A DNA stretch of 64,000 bases from NCBI RefSeq assembly GCF_001420695.1, contig NZ_LJJB01000010.1:1737114-1801113 (forward strand), in the 5' to 3' direction. The notes under the pieces were generated by a model. It made no database searches. It saw only the letters and a program-made list of their open reading frames with translations, and was not told the origin of the DNA. The stretch's first letter is position 1, and every line of letters starts with the position of its first letter. Source of the DNA: Brevibacillus choshinensis (GTDB lineage Bacteria; Bacillota; Bacilli; Brevibacillales; Brevibacillaceae). A program made the position numbers and the translations under genes. This document shows positions 8,683 through 17,148 of the stretch, piece by piece.

Positions 8683-11358
8683 TTATGCAATAATCTTCGT
8701 CTTCTTGGCATTCTCGGTCGACTTCTTGATCAGGCCACTGAGTGGACGTTTCAGGACGAGTGCCACGAACAGGCTCAGTCCGATGAACCCAAGCAGGCAG
8801 AGAATATCCCGAATCACCGTCTCCCACAGAATCCCACCCACGCCTTCTCGCAAAAGGCTAATGGCATAGGTGAAGGGCATAAATGGATTCAATACCTGGA
8901 AAAAGTACGGTGTCATGCTGATCGGAAACGTGCCGCCAGAGCTCGAGAACTGGAACACCATAAAGATGATCGCGAGTCCCTTGCCCACATTGCCGAATAC
9001 AGACAGCAGCGTGTACGTGATGGTGACAAACACGGCGCTGACCAGCATCGCAAAAAGGACAAACGGTAATTTGTCAGCCACATAGGCATCGAGTAGGTAA
9101 ATATCACCGAGTGTAATGAACAGCGCTTGAAACATGCCGATCGTCAAGAATGTGCCCAGTCGTCCCAAGTACAGCTGGTACGGCTTGTACCGCCCATCCG
9201 GATTTTCGGCTTCGGCTTTCAACAAGGAAATCAGCAACGTCGCTCCCACCCACAACGACAGGACGCCATAAAACGGAGACATCGCTGAGCCGTAATTCGG
9301 AATCGGGTATTTCCGATTCTCTTGAATCTGGACAGGACTGGCCAAAAACTCACTTTCCTTTTGGATATCTCCGCGCAATAGCTTGGCGAGAGCTGCGAAT
9401 TGATTATTCGCTTCAAATTCCCTCAGCTTGTCTGCGGCTTCTCGGACAGCGTGCTGCAGCTGGGGTAGATCGTTGCGAACCAATCCAGCGACTTTATGAA
9501 CCCCCTCCTCTAGCTGAGGGAGCTGATTGCGGACGAAATCCGACAGCTTCACGAGCTCTTTTTCCGCCGCAGGCAAATCGTTCGTGATGAAGGCTGCCGC
9601 TGCGTCCAGCTTTTTCCCGATCTCCGGGAGGCTATTCTTCAATAGTGGCGCAGCTACGGTGATCGCTTTGTCAAAAGCATCGACCTTTGCTTGCAGACCT
9701 TGCGCCAGCTCATGCACCTTTGCCCGAATCTGTGGCATTTGATCCTGGATGCGTTTTAGCTCAGCTTGGCCAAATTCCAGACCTGCCTTGGCATCTTCTA
9801 GAATGGCTGCGATATCCGGTATCTTGTCTTTAGCTGTCTGCAAATGGTCAGAAGACGTGCGGGCCAATGTTTTCAGTGCATCGATGCCAGCAGCGATACG
9901 CGGAACGATTTCACTGTCGTACCGCGAGAGAATCGATCCCAATGCAGCACTCGTTTCTTTCGCACCCTGCCGCAAGCTCTCGATTGTCTCCTTGAGGGGA
10001 GCCTTCCCGTTTTCCAGCGCGAGAGCCGCAATCCCCAGCAGCTCAATCTGTCTCTTCATCTTGTCCTCGATCGAATGCAGGCGATCCACCTGTCCTTGCA
10101 GCGGTTTGCCTGGGATGTATGAATTGATGCGATCGAGCAAAGAGGACGTATGCTCCAGCACGCGCTCGACGGTCGCCAATCGTCCCTGAACGGCTTTGAC
10201 CTCATCCGCTGTTGGCCAACGATCTGGATTGGTATCCAGCAGCCGCTCCGCCAGCAAGGCTACGGTATCTGCGGCTTGTTGAGCCAACGCGAGATTCTGC
10301 TTTATCAAGGGAGCGATCGTATCCAGTGCCCCTTCATTCGCTACCAAAAAATCATGGAGCTGATCAGCAAAGGCAGCTCCCTTTTCCGCGATGTCTGCAA
10401 TCCGTGGCAATGCGTCCTGCGCCGCCGTCACGACCTCGATCGCTTTGTTCGTTTTGCTCAGAGCGAGATTGACCGTGTCCTCTACCTGATTGAAGTGCTG
10501 ATCCAGCTCCTGGACGCGATCTACCGCCTGGTGAATCTGTGGCAGCTTATCTTGAATGATGAGAATCTGTGAGATCGTATCGCTGATTTTCGGCCAGTTT
10601 TGTTGGATTTTCAGCAAATACTCAGCCGCCTGGTTGATCTCAGGAATTTTCTCTTCCAATGCGGGAATGATCTGCGCTTTTTCATGAATTTCTGGCAGCT
10701 TCTTTTCCAGCTCCAATACCTTCTGTCCCGCAGCCTGGATTTGGGGAAGATTCCTTTCAAGGTCGAAAATGCCATTTTCAATCTTACGGATTGTCGGTAG
10801 CTGTGCTTCGATCTCGATGCCGATTTCCTTCAGCTTTTTGAGCAATGCTTCGCTCACGGCTCCGGTGAAATTTTCATTGATTTCCTTGGCGATCGCGGAC
10901 ACGCCCGACGATGTAATCTTAGGCGCGATCGCATTCACCTTCTCGTTCACACTGTAAATAACGGTGGGTCGATCCAGCTTTCCATCCACAATGCCGGTAA
11001 TTTTCGAGGAAAAGTCGGGTGGAATGAGAATGCTGGCGTAATACTCGCCTTTGTCCACACCTCTCTGGGCCTCTGCCTCATCGACGAAGGTCCAGCCTAG
11101 CTTTTGATTCTGCTGTAGGCTATTCAGCAGCTCGTCTCCGATATTGATGTGCTGTCCGGCAACCGTTGCTCCCGTATCCTGACTCGTGACCGCTACCTTG
11201 ACGCCTTGGGTATTGGCATAAGGGTCCCAGACCGATTTGATATTGACCCAATCATACAAGCATGGGAGCAGAGCAATCGCCACGATGAGAAAAACGCCTG
11301 TCGGCACCTTGAAAATGTTGAGCCAATCCGTTTTATAAATCTGCCAAATCGAACGCAT
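8683..11358 (-). CDS. yhgE: YhgE/Pip-family membrane protein with a long periplasm-facing coiled domain
   Basis: An 891-residue protein with one N-terminal membrane helix, a very long hydrophilic middle and a cluster of about five helices at the C-terminus (from ~680), the layout of the YhgE/Pip (phage infection protein) family of ABC-2-like membrane proteins. Pip is a phage receptor in Lactococcus, and related proteins accompany type VII secretion or peptide export. The middle region (~185-310) contains a run of roughly 22-residue repeats beginning LPQI, LPEI, IPEI, WPKI and LPQI. Similar LPQ/LPEL phrases recur later, predicting a long helical rod. The start at 11358 (MRSIWQIYK) is set by AGGTGG six bases upstream. 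The gene is alone, with its own terminator. Its role in this organism is not inferable. Confidence 0.85.
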   Translation of the reverse strand: MRSIWQIYKTDWLNIFKVPTGVFLIVAIALLPCLYDWVNIKSVWDPYANTQGVKVAVTSQDTGATVAGQHINIGDELLNSLQQNQKLGWTFVDEAEAQRGVDKGEYYASILIPPDFSSKITGIVDGKLDRPTVIYSVNEKVNAIAPKITSSGVSAIAKEINENFTGAVSEALLKKLKEIGIEIEAQLPTIRKIENGIFDLERNLPQIQAAGQKVLELEKKLPEIHEKAQIIPALEEKIPEINQAAEYLLKIQQNWPKISDTISQILIIQDKLPQIHQAVDRVQELDQHFNQVEDTVNLALSKTNKAIEVVTAAQDALPRIADIAEKGAAFADQLHDFLVANEGALDTIAPLIKQNLALAQQAADTVALLAERLLDTNPDRWPTADEVKAVQGRLATVERVLEHTSSLLDRINSYIPGKPLQGQVDRLHSIEDKMKRQIELLGIAALALENGKAPLKETIESLRQGAKETSAALGSILSRYDSEIVPRIAAGIDALKTLARTSSDHLQTAKDKIPDIAAILEDAKAGLEFGQAELKRIQDQMPQIRAKVHELAQGLQAKVDAFDKAITVAAPLLKNSLPEIGKKLDAAAAFITNDLPAAEKELVKLSDFVRNQLPQLEEGVHKVAGLVRNDLPQLQHAVREAADKLREFEANNQFAALAKLLRGDIQKESEFLASPVQIQENRKYPIPNYGSAMSPFYGVLSLWVGATLLISLLKAEAENPDGRYKPYQLYLGRLGTFLTIGMFQALFITLGDIYLLDAYVADKLPFVLFAMLVSAVFVTITYTLLSVFGNVGKGLAIIFMVFQFSSSGGTFPISMTPYFFQVLNPFMPFTYAISLLREGVGGILWETVIRDILCLLGFIGLSLFVALVLKRPLSGLIKKSTENAKKTKIIA

Positions 11359-11453
11359 AGAGGTACCACCTAGTAGTAGAATGAGTAATCCTGATTCTTC
11401 CAAGAAAGATTACCATAAAAGGAAAGGAACGAGAACCTTATCCTAGTATATGC

Positions 11454-11484
11454 AAAAAAAAGCAGCCTCCTTTGTCGAGACTAC
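11454..11484 (-). terminator. Terminator of the SgrR-like regulator gene
   Basis: The stem GTAGTCTC / GAGGCTGC (including G-U pairs) with a short loop is followed by eight T residues on the minus strand, just after the stop at 11500. Confidence 0.8.
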
Positions 11485-11499
11485 TTTTCCCTTTCCGTA

Positions 11500-13335
11500 C
11501 TAAGGTCTGATTGCTTGGGGATGGAACCAGATTTTATCGAAGTCCAGCCAGCCTGATGTGTTAATCGAGACCCCGCGCACCGACTGGTGAAAGGACGTAT
11601 TGCTCTTTTTATAGACGAGGTAGAGGATCGAATGCGTTTGCTTCATCAAAGATTCGAGCTCATCCAGCAGCTCCTGTCGTCTGGAGGCGTCCCTTTCACG
11701 GAAAATGGCTTCTGTCCGTTGTTTGACCTGTTCCACTGTCTGCGGATCAAAGGCAGCCAGGAAATAATTCTTTTGCAAATACATCTCTAGCTCGCAGATC
11801 TCGTCTCCGGTAAATACGTTTCCAAACAACCGACCGTCGTATTGCTCCCAATCCTCATAATCCATCAATTCTTCAACGGGCTTCACGTGCATCTCAATAT
11901 GGATACCGAATGACTCCAAACGGTCCCGAATCCAGATAGCGTCTTCCTCGTGATACGGATTGGAAGCGATTCTGAACACTTCCCCCCGATAGCCACTTTC
12001 CTGTAATAACGCTTGAATCTCTGCACGACTCAACGCCTCTTCCTCAGCCCTGCCCGTATTCGCATGGTGCGGACGGAACCCTCTGGCTGGAAAAACGAGA
12101 TCTCCTCCCAAATCCGCAATCATCTGTTGTCGATCGATGATGTGGTGAAGAGCTCGCCGAAATGCAGGGTGATTCTGTGGTCCAACTTTCCATTGATGAA
12201 AGACCAGCAGCGTGCAGCAGGCAAATAGTATTTCTGCATCGATCCACCCACAGCTCTCACTCAGCTGCGCCTCCAGTTCTCCATGAGACGGATCCCCGTA
12301 GGACGTGAAAACAGATGTCCAGTCCGGTTCTTTTAGCCGACCCGGTTCCATATCGGGCAAGATCAGTACCTCGACCCGATCCAGCTGTGGCCTGCCGCGA
12401 AAATGAGCGGGAAATGCCTCTAGTACACAGATCCCGTCCTGCATGCGCGTGACTTGAAACGGACCGGTGCCGACGGGATTCCGAGAAAACTCCGATTCCC
12501 CCCTCCGCACAACGACATCCTCTGGAAGGATACTTGCTGGAACCGTTGATAAAAAACGCAGAAACAATGAATTTGCTTGCTTCAATTGAATGTGTACCGT
12601 TTTATGATCGAGTGCCTCTACCTGTGCGATGTCTTGAAACATCCAGCTCGATTCAAAGCGCTCCGGACGCAATCGAACGCGATCAAGGGAAAACACAACA
12701 TCGTGGGCCGTAAGCTCCCGACCATGATGAAACAGAATGCTCTTTTTCAAATGAAACGTCCATGCTCGCCCGTCCTCACTGGTTTCCCAAGAATGTGCGA
12801 TGCTAGGCTTTATCGTACGTCTTTCTGGATCATATTCGACCAATGTATTGAACAGCTGTCCACCAATATGGGCATCAAACGTGTAATAGGACAACGCTGG
12901 GTCCAACGTCACAATATTGCGGTAAACAGGAAAACGCAACGTATCCTCTAACTTGTCTGAAACCATCTGAGTCGTGAAGCCCATTCCGTCTGACAGCCAA
13001 TCCATCAAGCGATTCTTCGCTGAGTTGCCGCCAAATCGGTTCATCAGCTCCATCGCCTCATTGACTTCTCCCCGTTCCATCTTGTCCTTTACTTCATGGA
13101 GGAGAATTTCCTCGGAATCCGCCAGTAGGGTCAGCACTGAAGTATGACCACGCCCGCGACCAGCCTGCCAATCAATCCAGCCGAGCTCGCAAAGCTTGCG
13201 AATGATGATTTTTGTATAACGAGGGGTGCAATGCCAAATGCCCGTGAGCTTTTCTACTGTCACAGGGAAAGCAACACGGGTTTCCCGATCGCTAAAATAC
13301 GACCGGAGCTCTAAAAAATGAAGAACGGTCAGCAT
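11500..13335 (-). CDS. SgrR-like regulator: N-terminal winged helix fused to a family 5 solute-binding domain
   Basis: A 611-residue protein. Residues ~1-100 form an SgrR-type DNA-binding domain (VEKLTGIWHCTPRYTKIIIRKL then GWIDWQAGRGRGHTS). Residues ~150-600 resemble the oligopeptide/nickel (SBP_bac_5) binding fold, with LFNTLVEYDP, WTFHLKKSILFHHGRELTA and NPVGTGPFQV. In Enterobacteria SgrR senses sugar-phosphate stress and controls an efflux transporter. Bacillus has many paralogues next to transporters. It is divergent from an MFS gene, which it probably controls in response to a small ligand. The start at 13335 (MLTVLHFLEL) is preferred because GAGG lies six bases upstream, whereas the ATG four codons earlier touches its would-be ribosome site. 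Confidence 0.85.
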   Translation of the reverse strand: MLTVLHFLELRSYFSDRETRVAFPVTVEKLTGIWHCTPRYTKIIIRKLCELGWIDWQAGRGRGHTSVLTLLADSEEILLHEVKDKMERGEVNEAMELMNRFGGNSAKNRLMDWLSDGMGFTTQMVSDKLEDTLRFPVYRNIVTLDPALSYYTFDAHIGGQLFNTLVEYDPERRTIKPSIAHSWETSEDGRAWTFHLKKSILFHHGRELTAHDVVFSLDRVRLRPERFESSWMFQDIAQVEALDHKTVHIQLKQANSLFLRFLSTVPASILPEDVVVRRGESEFSRNPVGTGPFQVTRMQDGICVLEAFPAHFRGRPQLDRVEVLILPDMEPGRLKEPDWTSVFTSYGDPSHGELEAQLSESCGWIDAEILFACCTLLVFHQWKVGPQNHPAFRRALHHIIDRQQMIADLGGDLVFPARGFRPHHANTGRAEEEALSRAEIQALLQESGYRGEVFRIASNPYHEEDAIWIRDRLESFGIHIEMHVKPVEELMDYEDWEQYDGRLFGNVFTGDEICELEMYLQKNYFLAAFDPQTVEQVKQRTEAIFRERDASRRQELLDELESLMKQTHSILYLVYKKSNTSFHQSVRGVSINTSGWLDFDKIWFHPQAIRP

Positions 13336-13455
13336 ACAAAACCTCATTCCTTTAATAGAAAAGGTGAACGAACTCACTCAAATCATACCCTTTTTATCCC
13401 TTTCTAGATAGATATACTCAATGGTAAAGAGACAATTCCAGAGGGGGAGAACCAA

Positions 13456-14715
13456 ATGAATGGCTTTATACAAAAGCTCCGCGCGATGGCAGACTTCCAT
13501 CCCGTCGCCTGGGGTGTCATTATCGGAACCTTCCTGTCACGTACAGGTTTTTTCATGACCATTCCGTTTTTAGGGATTTATCTGGGGAAAGGAAAAGGCA
13601 TCGATCCTGCCACGGTTGGCGCGATTTTAGCCGCCAGCTTTTTGGTCGGGACCCTCTGCAGCTTTGTCGGAGGAGCGTTATCCGATCGACTGGGGCGATA
13701 CCCGGTCATGATTGCGGCGATGGCTGCATGGAGCCTCACGCTGCTGGGGTTCGCATTCGCTGATGAGATCTGGCAATTCTTCCTCATGAGCTGCTTGAAT
13801 GGCCTCTGCCGGAGCATCTTTGAGCCGACTGCCCGTGCCTTGCTGGCAGATGTGACTCCTCCTGAACGCCGCACCGATGCCTTTCATGCCAGATATTTCG
13901 CCATCAATATCGGCGGAGCGATTGGTCCATTAGTGGGGCTGAAGCTGGGAGCAGGCAGTACTTCCTCGCTCTTGCCGTTTTACGTCAGTGCCGTCATCTT
14001 TGCCATCTACGCGATCGTCCTGGTCGTTTTCATGCTCTCCTTTCGGCACGAGCTCCAGGAAAAGTCGTCTGGGACCCCGATGAAGCAAATGATCCGCATT
14101 GTTTTTACGGATAAGGTGTTTCTCTATTTTCTCTTGGGCAACGTCTTTCTGGCAGGAGCCTATTCGCACCTCGATACGACTTTGTCGCAGTTTATTGGTC
14201 ACGATCGGATCGAAGCCTACTCGTTTCTGTTTATTATCAACACGCTCTCTGTCTTGATCCTGCAATACCCGCTGGCAAAGCTGATGAAGCGGTTTTCTTC
14301 CCTGACGGCCTTGAAGGCTGGCTGCCTTTTATTTGGACTCGGTCTGTTCGGATTCGGACTCTTTGACAATCTGGCATTGCTGGCCCTATCGATGGTTATC
14401 TTTACGGCGGGTGAGATTTTGAGCTTTGTCATTGGGGATGTACTGATCGGGGAAATTGCCCCCAGCCATTTGCGAGGAGCTTACTATGGTGCGAGTGGCT
14501 TCGCCTTTATTGGCCAGAGCGCTTGCGCGTGGTTCGGGGGGATTTTACTCAACCTGCTGGGCTTCGGACAAGGTCCTCTCATCTTTGCCATCCTCATGCT
14601 GCTGACCTTTATCGCCTATCCGTTTTTCCACCGCGGGCAACAGCTGTGGGAATTGCGTCTCGGGCACACCGGCACAAACGAGGGGTGCCAAGGCATGGAA
14701 TTAACCAAAAGCTAA
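13456..14715 (+). CDS. Major facilitator superfamily transporter
   Basis: A 419-residue membrane protein with about twelve predicted helices. The MFS loop 2-3 signature appears as GGALSDRLGRYPVM (~74-87), and a second-half equivalent is weaker. Such proteins export drugs, sugars or metabolites using the proton gradient. GGGGGAGAA precedes the ATG. It is divergent from the SgrR-like regulator across a 120-base gap. In Enterobacteria SgrR controls the MFS sugar exporter SetA, which makes efflux a reasonable guess; the substrate is unknown. An isocitrate lyase/PEP mutase-family gene starts 29 bases downstream and is probably cotranscribed. Confidence 0.9.
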   Translation: MNGFIQKLRAMADFHPVAWGVIIGTFLSRTGFFMTIPFLGIYLGKGKGIDPATVGAILAASFLVGTLCSFVGGALSDRLGRYPVMIAAMAAWSLTLLGFAFADEIWQFFLMSCLNGLCRSIFEPTARALLADVTPPERRTDAFHARYFAINIGGAIGPLVGLKLGAGSTSSLLPFYVSAVIFAIYAIVLVVFMLSFRHELQEKSSGTPMKQMIRIVFTDKVFLYFLLGNVFLAGAYSHLDTTLSQFIGHDRIEAYSFLFIINTLSVLILQYPLAKLMKRFSSLTALKAGCLLFGLGLFGFGLFDNLALLALSMVIFTAGEILSFVIGDVLIGEIAPSHLRGAYYGASGFAFIGQSACAWFGGILLNLLGFGQGPLIFAILMLLTFIAYPFFHRGQQLWELRLGHTGTNEGCQGMELTKS

Positions 14716-14744
14716 ATCATCCCCATAACCAAGGAGTGTTTTTC

Positions 14745-15524
14745 ATGACAACCTTTCAGCAATTCCACGCTCTTCATCATACGGATGACTTACTGTTTAT
14801 GGGCAATGCCTGGGACATCCCCTCTGCACGCGCTCTCGAAAAAGGCGGTTTTAAAGCAATCGGTACGACCAGCTGGGGAATCGCACATTCACTCGGCTTT
14901 ACAGACGGAGAAAAGATAGATTTTGACCTGCATCTCGCCGTTATCAAAGGGATTGTCGAGCACGTGCAGATTCCGGTGTCTGCCGATATCGAGGCAGGCT
15001 ATGGGGAAAATGCTCCTGCCATCATCGAGAATGTGTTGCGGACGGCAAATGTGGGAGTCGCGGGCATCAATTTGGAGGATTCGCTCAAGCACCAAGCAGG
15101 CTTGCGAGACATCACCCAGCATGGAGACCTTCTCCACAAAATCAGAACCGCTCTCGATAACAGCGGCTTTCACGATTTTTATATCAACGCCCGAATCGAT
15201 ACGTATTTTCAAAAAGAAGATCCGCTAGCAGAAACGATCGATCGAGCCAAATGCTATGTGGAGAGCGGAGCCAGCGGAATCTTTGTCCCTGGGGTAAAGG
15301 ACGAAGCGGACATCCGAGCAATCGTTGCCCAAGTAAACGCACCTCTGAATGTTCTGCCACTGCCTGGTCTTACAGATGGCAAGCTGCTCCGCAAGTGGGG
15401 AGTAAAGCGCCTCAGCTTTGGCAATGCCATGTACGACAAAATGGTCGCTTATTTAGACAGCCATGCAGCGTTGTTGTTTGAGGCTACTGACACCGCTTCC
15501 CTGTACGAATCGGATCGCTCCTGA
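14745..15524 (+). CDS. Isocitrate lyase / PEP mutase-family enzyme
   Basis: A 259-residue cytoplasmic TIM-barrel protein of the phosphoenolpyruvate mutase/isocitrate lyase superfamily. Recognisable stretches are GNAWDIPSARALEKGGFKAI (~22), VSADIEAGYG (~85), GINLEDS (~110) and INARIDTYF (~147), which supply the metal- and substrate-binding acids. Members cleave or rearrange C-C or C-P bonds of small oxoacids (methylisocitrate, oxaloacetate, phosphonopyruvate). This short group is common in bacteria without a proven substrate. The ATG at 14745 follows AAGGAG by 8 bases. Linkage to the MFS gene hints that the transporter handles a related organic acid. Confidence 0.85.
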   Translation: MTTFQQFHALHHTDDLLFMGNAWDIPSARALEKGGFKAIGTTSWGIAHSLGFTDGEKIDFDLHLAVIKGIVEHVQIPVSADIEAGYGENAPAIIENVLRTANVGVAGINLEDSLKHQAGLRDITQHGDLLHKIRTALDNSGFHDFYINARIDTYFQKEDPLAETIDRAKCYVESGASGIFVPGVKDEADIRAIVAQVNAPLNVLPLPGLTDGKLLRKWGVKRLSFGNAMYDKMVAYLDSHAALLFEATDTASLYESDRS

Positions 15525-15538
15525 TTCACGGGTCGGAA

Positions 15539-15574
15539 AGATCCCCTATTGGTGAAGGGGGTCTTTTCCTTTTT
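15539..15574 (+). terminator. Terminator after the MFS/PEP mutase-family genes
   Basis: AGATCCCCT pairs with AGGGGGTCT around a short loop, followed by TTTTCCTTTTT. It sits between convergent genes. Confidence 0.85.
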
Positions 15575-16160
15575 ACTGAGCCATTCCTCTGAAATAACGA
15601 TAGACCTTCTCCAATTTCTCTTCATGCCTCCCCTTCGGACTCTCCATGTTCCCAAATTCAAAGAACTTCACCTTTTTCATCCCCACAAATTGAAACAAGG
15701 CTCTCTTCATCAGTATTTTGTGAGCGTTATTCAGCCAAAACAACGGATAATGCGTGGGCCCTTTCATCGAGGAAATGCACACGACCGACTTCCCCGCAAG
15801 CAACCCTTCCGGCAGTAGCCCCTTCTTGTCTCTGTAAGCAAAATCAGAAGCAAACATCTGGTCAATATATCCCAAGAGCATGGCAGGCGGTCGTCCCCAC
15901 CAGATCGGATATACGAAAACGATTTTATCTGCCCAAGTAATCTGATTCCGATATTTCTCCAGTCGTGGATCGATGTGCATATCCCTTCTGCGCTTTTGCT
16001 CATTAAAAACCAGGACCGGATCAAATCCTTCCTCATAGAGATCCAGTACCTGTACTTCTTGTATCAGAGGATTTTCCCCACTCCCTTGGATGACCTTTTG
16101 CAAAAACGAAAAGCTAAGACTCCGATGATTCGGATGTGTATAAATCACGAGCAGATTCAT
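15573..16160 (-). CDS. Flavodoxin-fold NAD(P)H quinone oxidoreductase
   Basis: A 195-residue protein of the NAD(P)H dehydrogenase (quinone)/YwrO-MdaB-KefF group. It starts MNLLVIYTHPNHRSLSFSF, the first strand and phosphate-binding loop for FMN. The diagnostic VYPIWWGRPPAMLLGYIDQM (~90) is present. Such enzymes reduce quinones by two electrons and protect against electrophiles. The start at 16160 is set by GGGAGTGG upstream. It is divergent from a MarR-family gene with palindromic sites between them, so quinone- or electrophile-inducible repression is likely. Confidence 0.9.
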   Translation of the reverse strand: MNLLVIYTHPNHRSLSFSFLQKVIQGSGENPLIQEVQVLDLYEEGFDPVLVFNEQKRRRDMHIDPRLEKYRNQITWADKIVFVYPIWWGRPPAMLLGYIDQMFASDFAYRDKKGLLPEGLLAGKSVVCISSMKGPTHYPLFWLNNAHKILMKRALFQFVGMKKVKFFEFGNMESPKGRHEEKLEKVYRYFRGMAQ

Positions 16161-16177
16161 CGTACCACTCCCATTAC

Positions 16178-16191
16178 TTATCATTTGATAA
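16178..16191. promoter_or_regulatory. Putative MarR operator, site 1
   Basis: TTATCATTTGATAA is a palindrome with 6-bp arms. It lies 18 bases upstream of the quinone reductase start, where a bound repressor would block transcription. A near-identical site occurs 41 bases further on. Confidence 0.6.
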
Positions 16192-16217
16192 CAAAATGGT
16201 AGCACGCACTTATTATA

Positions 16218-16247
16218 GTTGTCAAATGATAATTGTTTATTGACAAC
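16218..16247. promoter_or_regulatory. Putative MarR operator, site 2, inside a larger inverted repeat
   Basis: TTGTCAAATGATAA (16219-16232) matches site 1 at 13 of 14 bases in the opposite orientation. It is embedded in a perfect 8-bp inverted repeat GTTGTCAA (16218) and TTGACAAC (16240). A TATAAT for the leftward gene (16212-16217) abuts it. This suggests one regulator controls both divergent genes. Confidence 0.6.
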
Positions 16248-16281
16248 TAGTTTGTTATCGTAACTGTAAGAGGTGATCACT

Positions 16282-16719
16282 ATGGACAAAACAGCCTTTT
16301 TCCAAAAGTTCGTGACCTTCACGAGTGCCGTACATCAAGTGAAGCACGAGATGACCAAAGATCTAAAACCCGATGATATCACTCCCGTTCAATACAGCAT
16401 TCTGGAATATGTAGCCGTACAGCAGCCTGTCACCCTCAGTGAAATCAGTGACTGTCAGCATATGTCCATGCCCAACACGAGTCGGGAGATCAGGAAACTG
16501 ACGGAGAAAAACCTGTGTGAAAAATCGACCGTTGCCGAAGATCAGCGCAAGCAATCGATCCGCCTGACCCAAAAAGGGCAAGACATGATGGACGAAGCAT
16601 TTTCCCGGATCGAGGAGCGTTTCCTCCAGCGTCTACAAGGTGCTGCCGAAGAAGATCTGAAAATGATTGAACAAGCCTTGGACGTGCTGCAGGCGAAAGT
16701 GTTTTATACAGAGTCATGA
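16282..16719 (+). CDS. MarR-family transcriptional regulator
   Basis: A 145-residue winged-helix regulator. The recognition region reads LSEISDCQHMSMPNTSREIR (~55-75) and the wing contains DQRKQSIRLTQKGQ (~95-108), both typical of MarR. Members bind palindromes as dimers and release DNA when a phenolic or oxidising ligand binds. It is divergent from the quinone reductase and flanked by two matching palindromes, so it probably represses that gene and itself. The ATG at 16282 has AGAGGTG upstream. Its stop codon overlaps the start of a decayed alpha/beta hydrolase gene. Confidence 0.9.
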   Translation: MDKTAFFQKFVTFTSAVHQVKHEMTKDLKPDDITPVQYSILEYVAVQQPVTLSEISDCQHMSMPNTSREIRKLTEKNLCEKSTVAEDQRKQSIRLTQKGQDMMDEAFSRIEERFLQRLQGAAEEDLKMIEQALDVLQAKVFYTES

Positions 16720-16911
16720 TGGGCGCTCTCCAAATAAACGCCCTGTGTTATTGCTCAGTATCCTCGCCCTCGTCCTGCTCCTGTTCATTTTTCCATCGTG
16801 GACCCCTGAAATCAGAGACGAAAACGGCACTTTCCCCATTTTGAAGAACGGGAGAAGTTTCACGCAGTCATGCTGGAAGCCAAGAAACATATACTCGCAG
16901 TCCGACCATAG
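16716..16911 (+). pseudogene. Remnant of an alpha/beta hydrolase with an internal deletion
   Basis: Directly overlapping the MarR stop codon, an ATGATG leads, after a frame change, into a membrane anchor (RPVLLLSILALVLLLFIFPS) plus WTPEIRDENG. This is like the N-terminus of membrane-anchored alpha/beta hydrolases. About 45 bases later another frame reads HFPHFEEREKFHAVMLEAKK and stops at 16911, which fits the usual C-terminus with its catalytic-histidine neighbourhood and FEE/EKF phrase. The roughly 200-250 residues that should lie between are missing. I infer a cotranscribed hydrolase that lost its core by deletion. The similarity is from memory of the family and not searched. Confidence 0.5.
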
Positions 16912-16923
16912 TGTAAAAACAGC

Positions 16924-16957
16924 AAAGGGAACTGCACGAATGCAATTCCCTTTTTCT
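16924..16957 (+). terminator. Terminator after the MarR gene and hydrolase remnant
   Basis: AAGGGAA.TGCA pairs with TGCA.TTCCCTT around a 4-base loop and is followed by five T residues. The remaining stretch to 17148 contains no gene that I can recognise. Confidence 0.85.
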
Positions 16958-17148
16958 TGTATCGACATGGATCTTAAATGGTCAAAAACGCCTGAGCACC
17001 TGTTCTGCCGCGTCAAATGATAAAAGCTGTCAGATGCACACTTTGATTCTATGTCGAACAAAATCAGCTCTTGTCTAATCCTCTTCGGCTCAGCTATATT
17101 TTGAATATACATACTTCTAGAAAAATATGATTTTGATAGGAGATTCAT

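Noticed and set aside
11359-11400. T-box-like GGTGGTACC before the YhgE gene
   Set aside because: The nine bases match part of a T-box antiterminator, but there is no stem I, specifier loop or terminator upstream. They are better explained as the ribosome-binding site.
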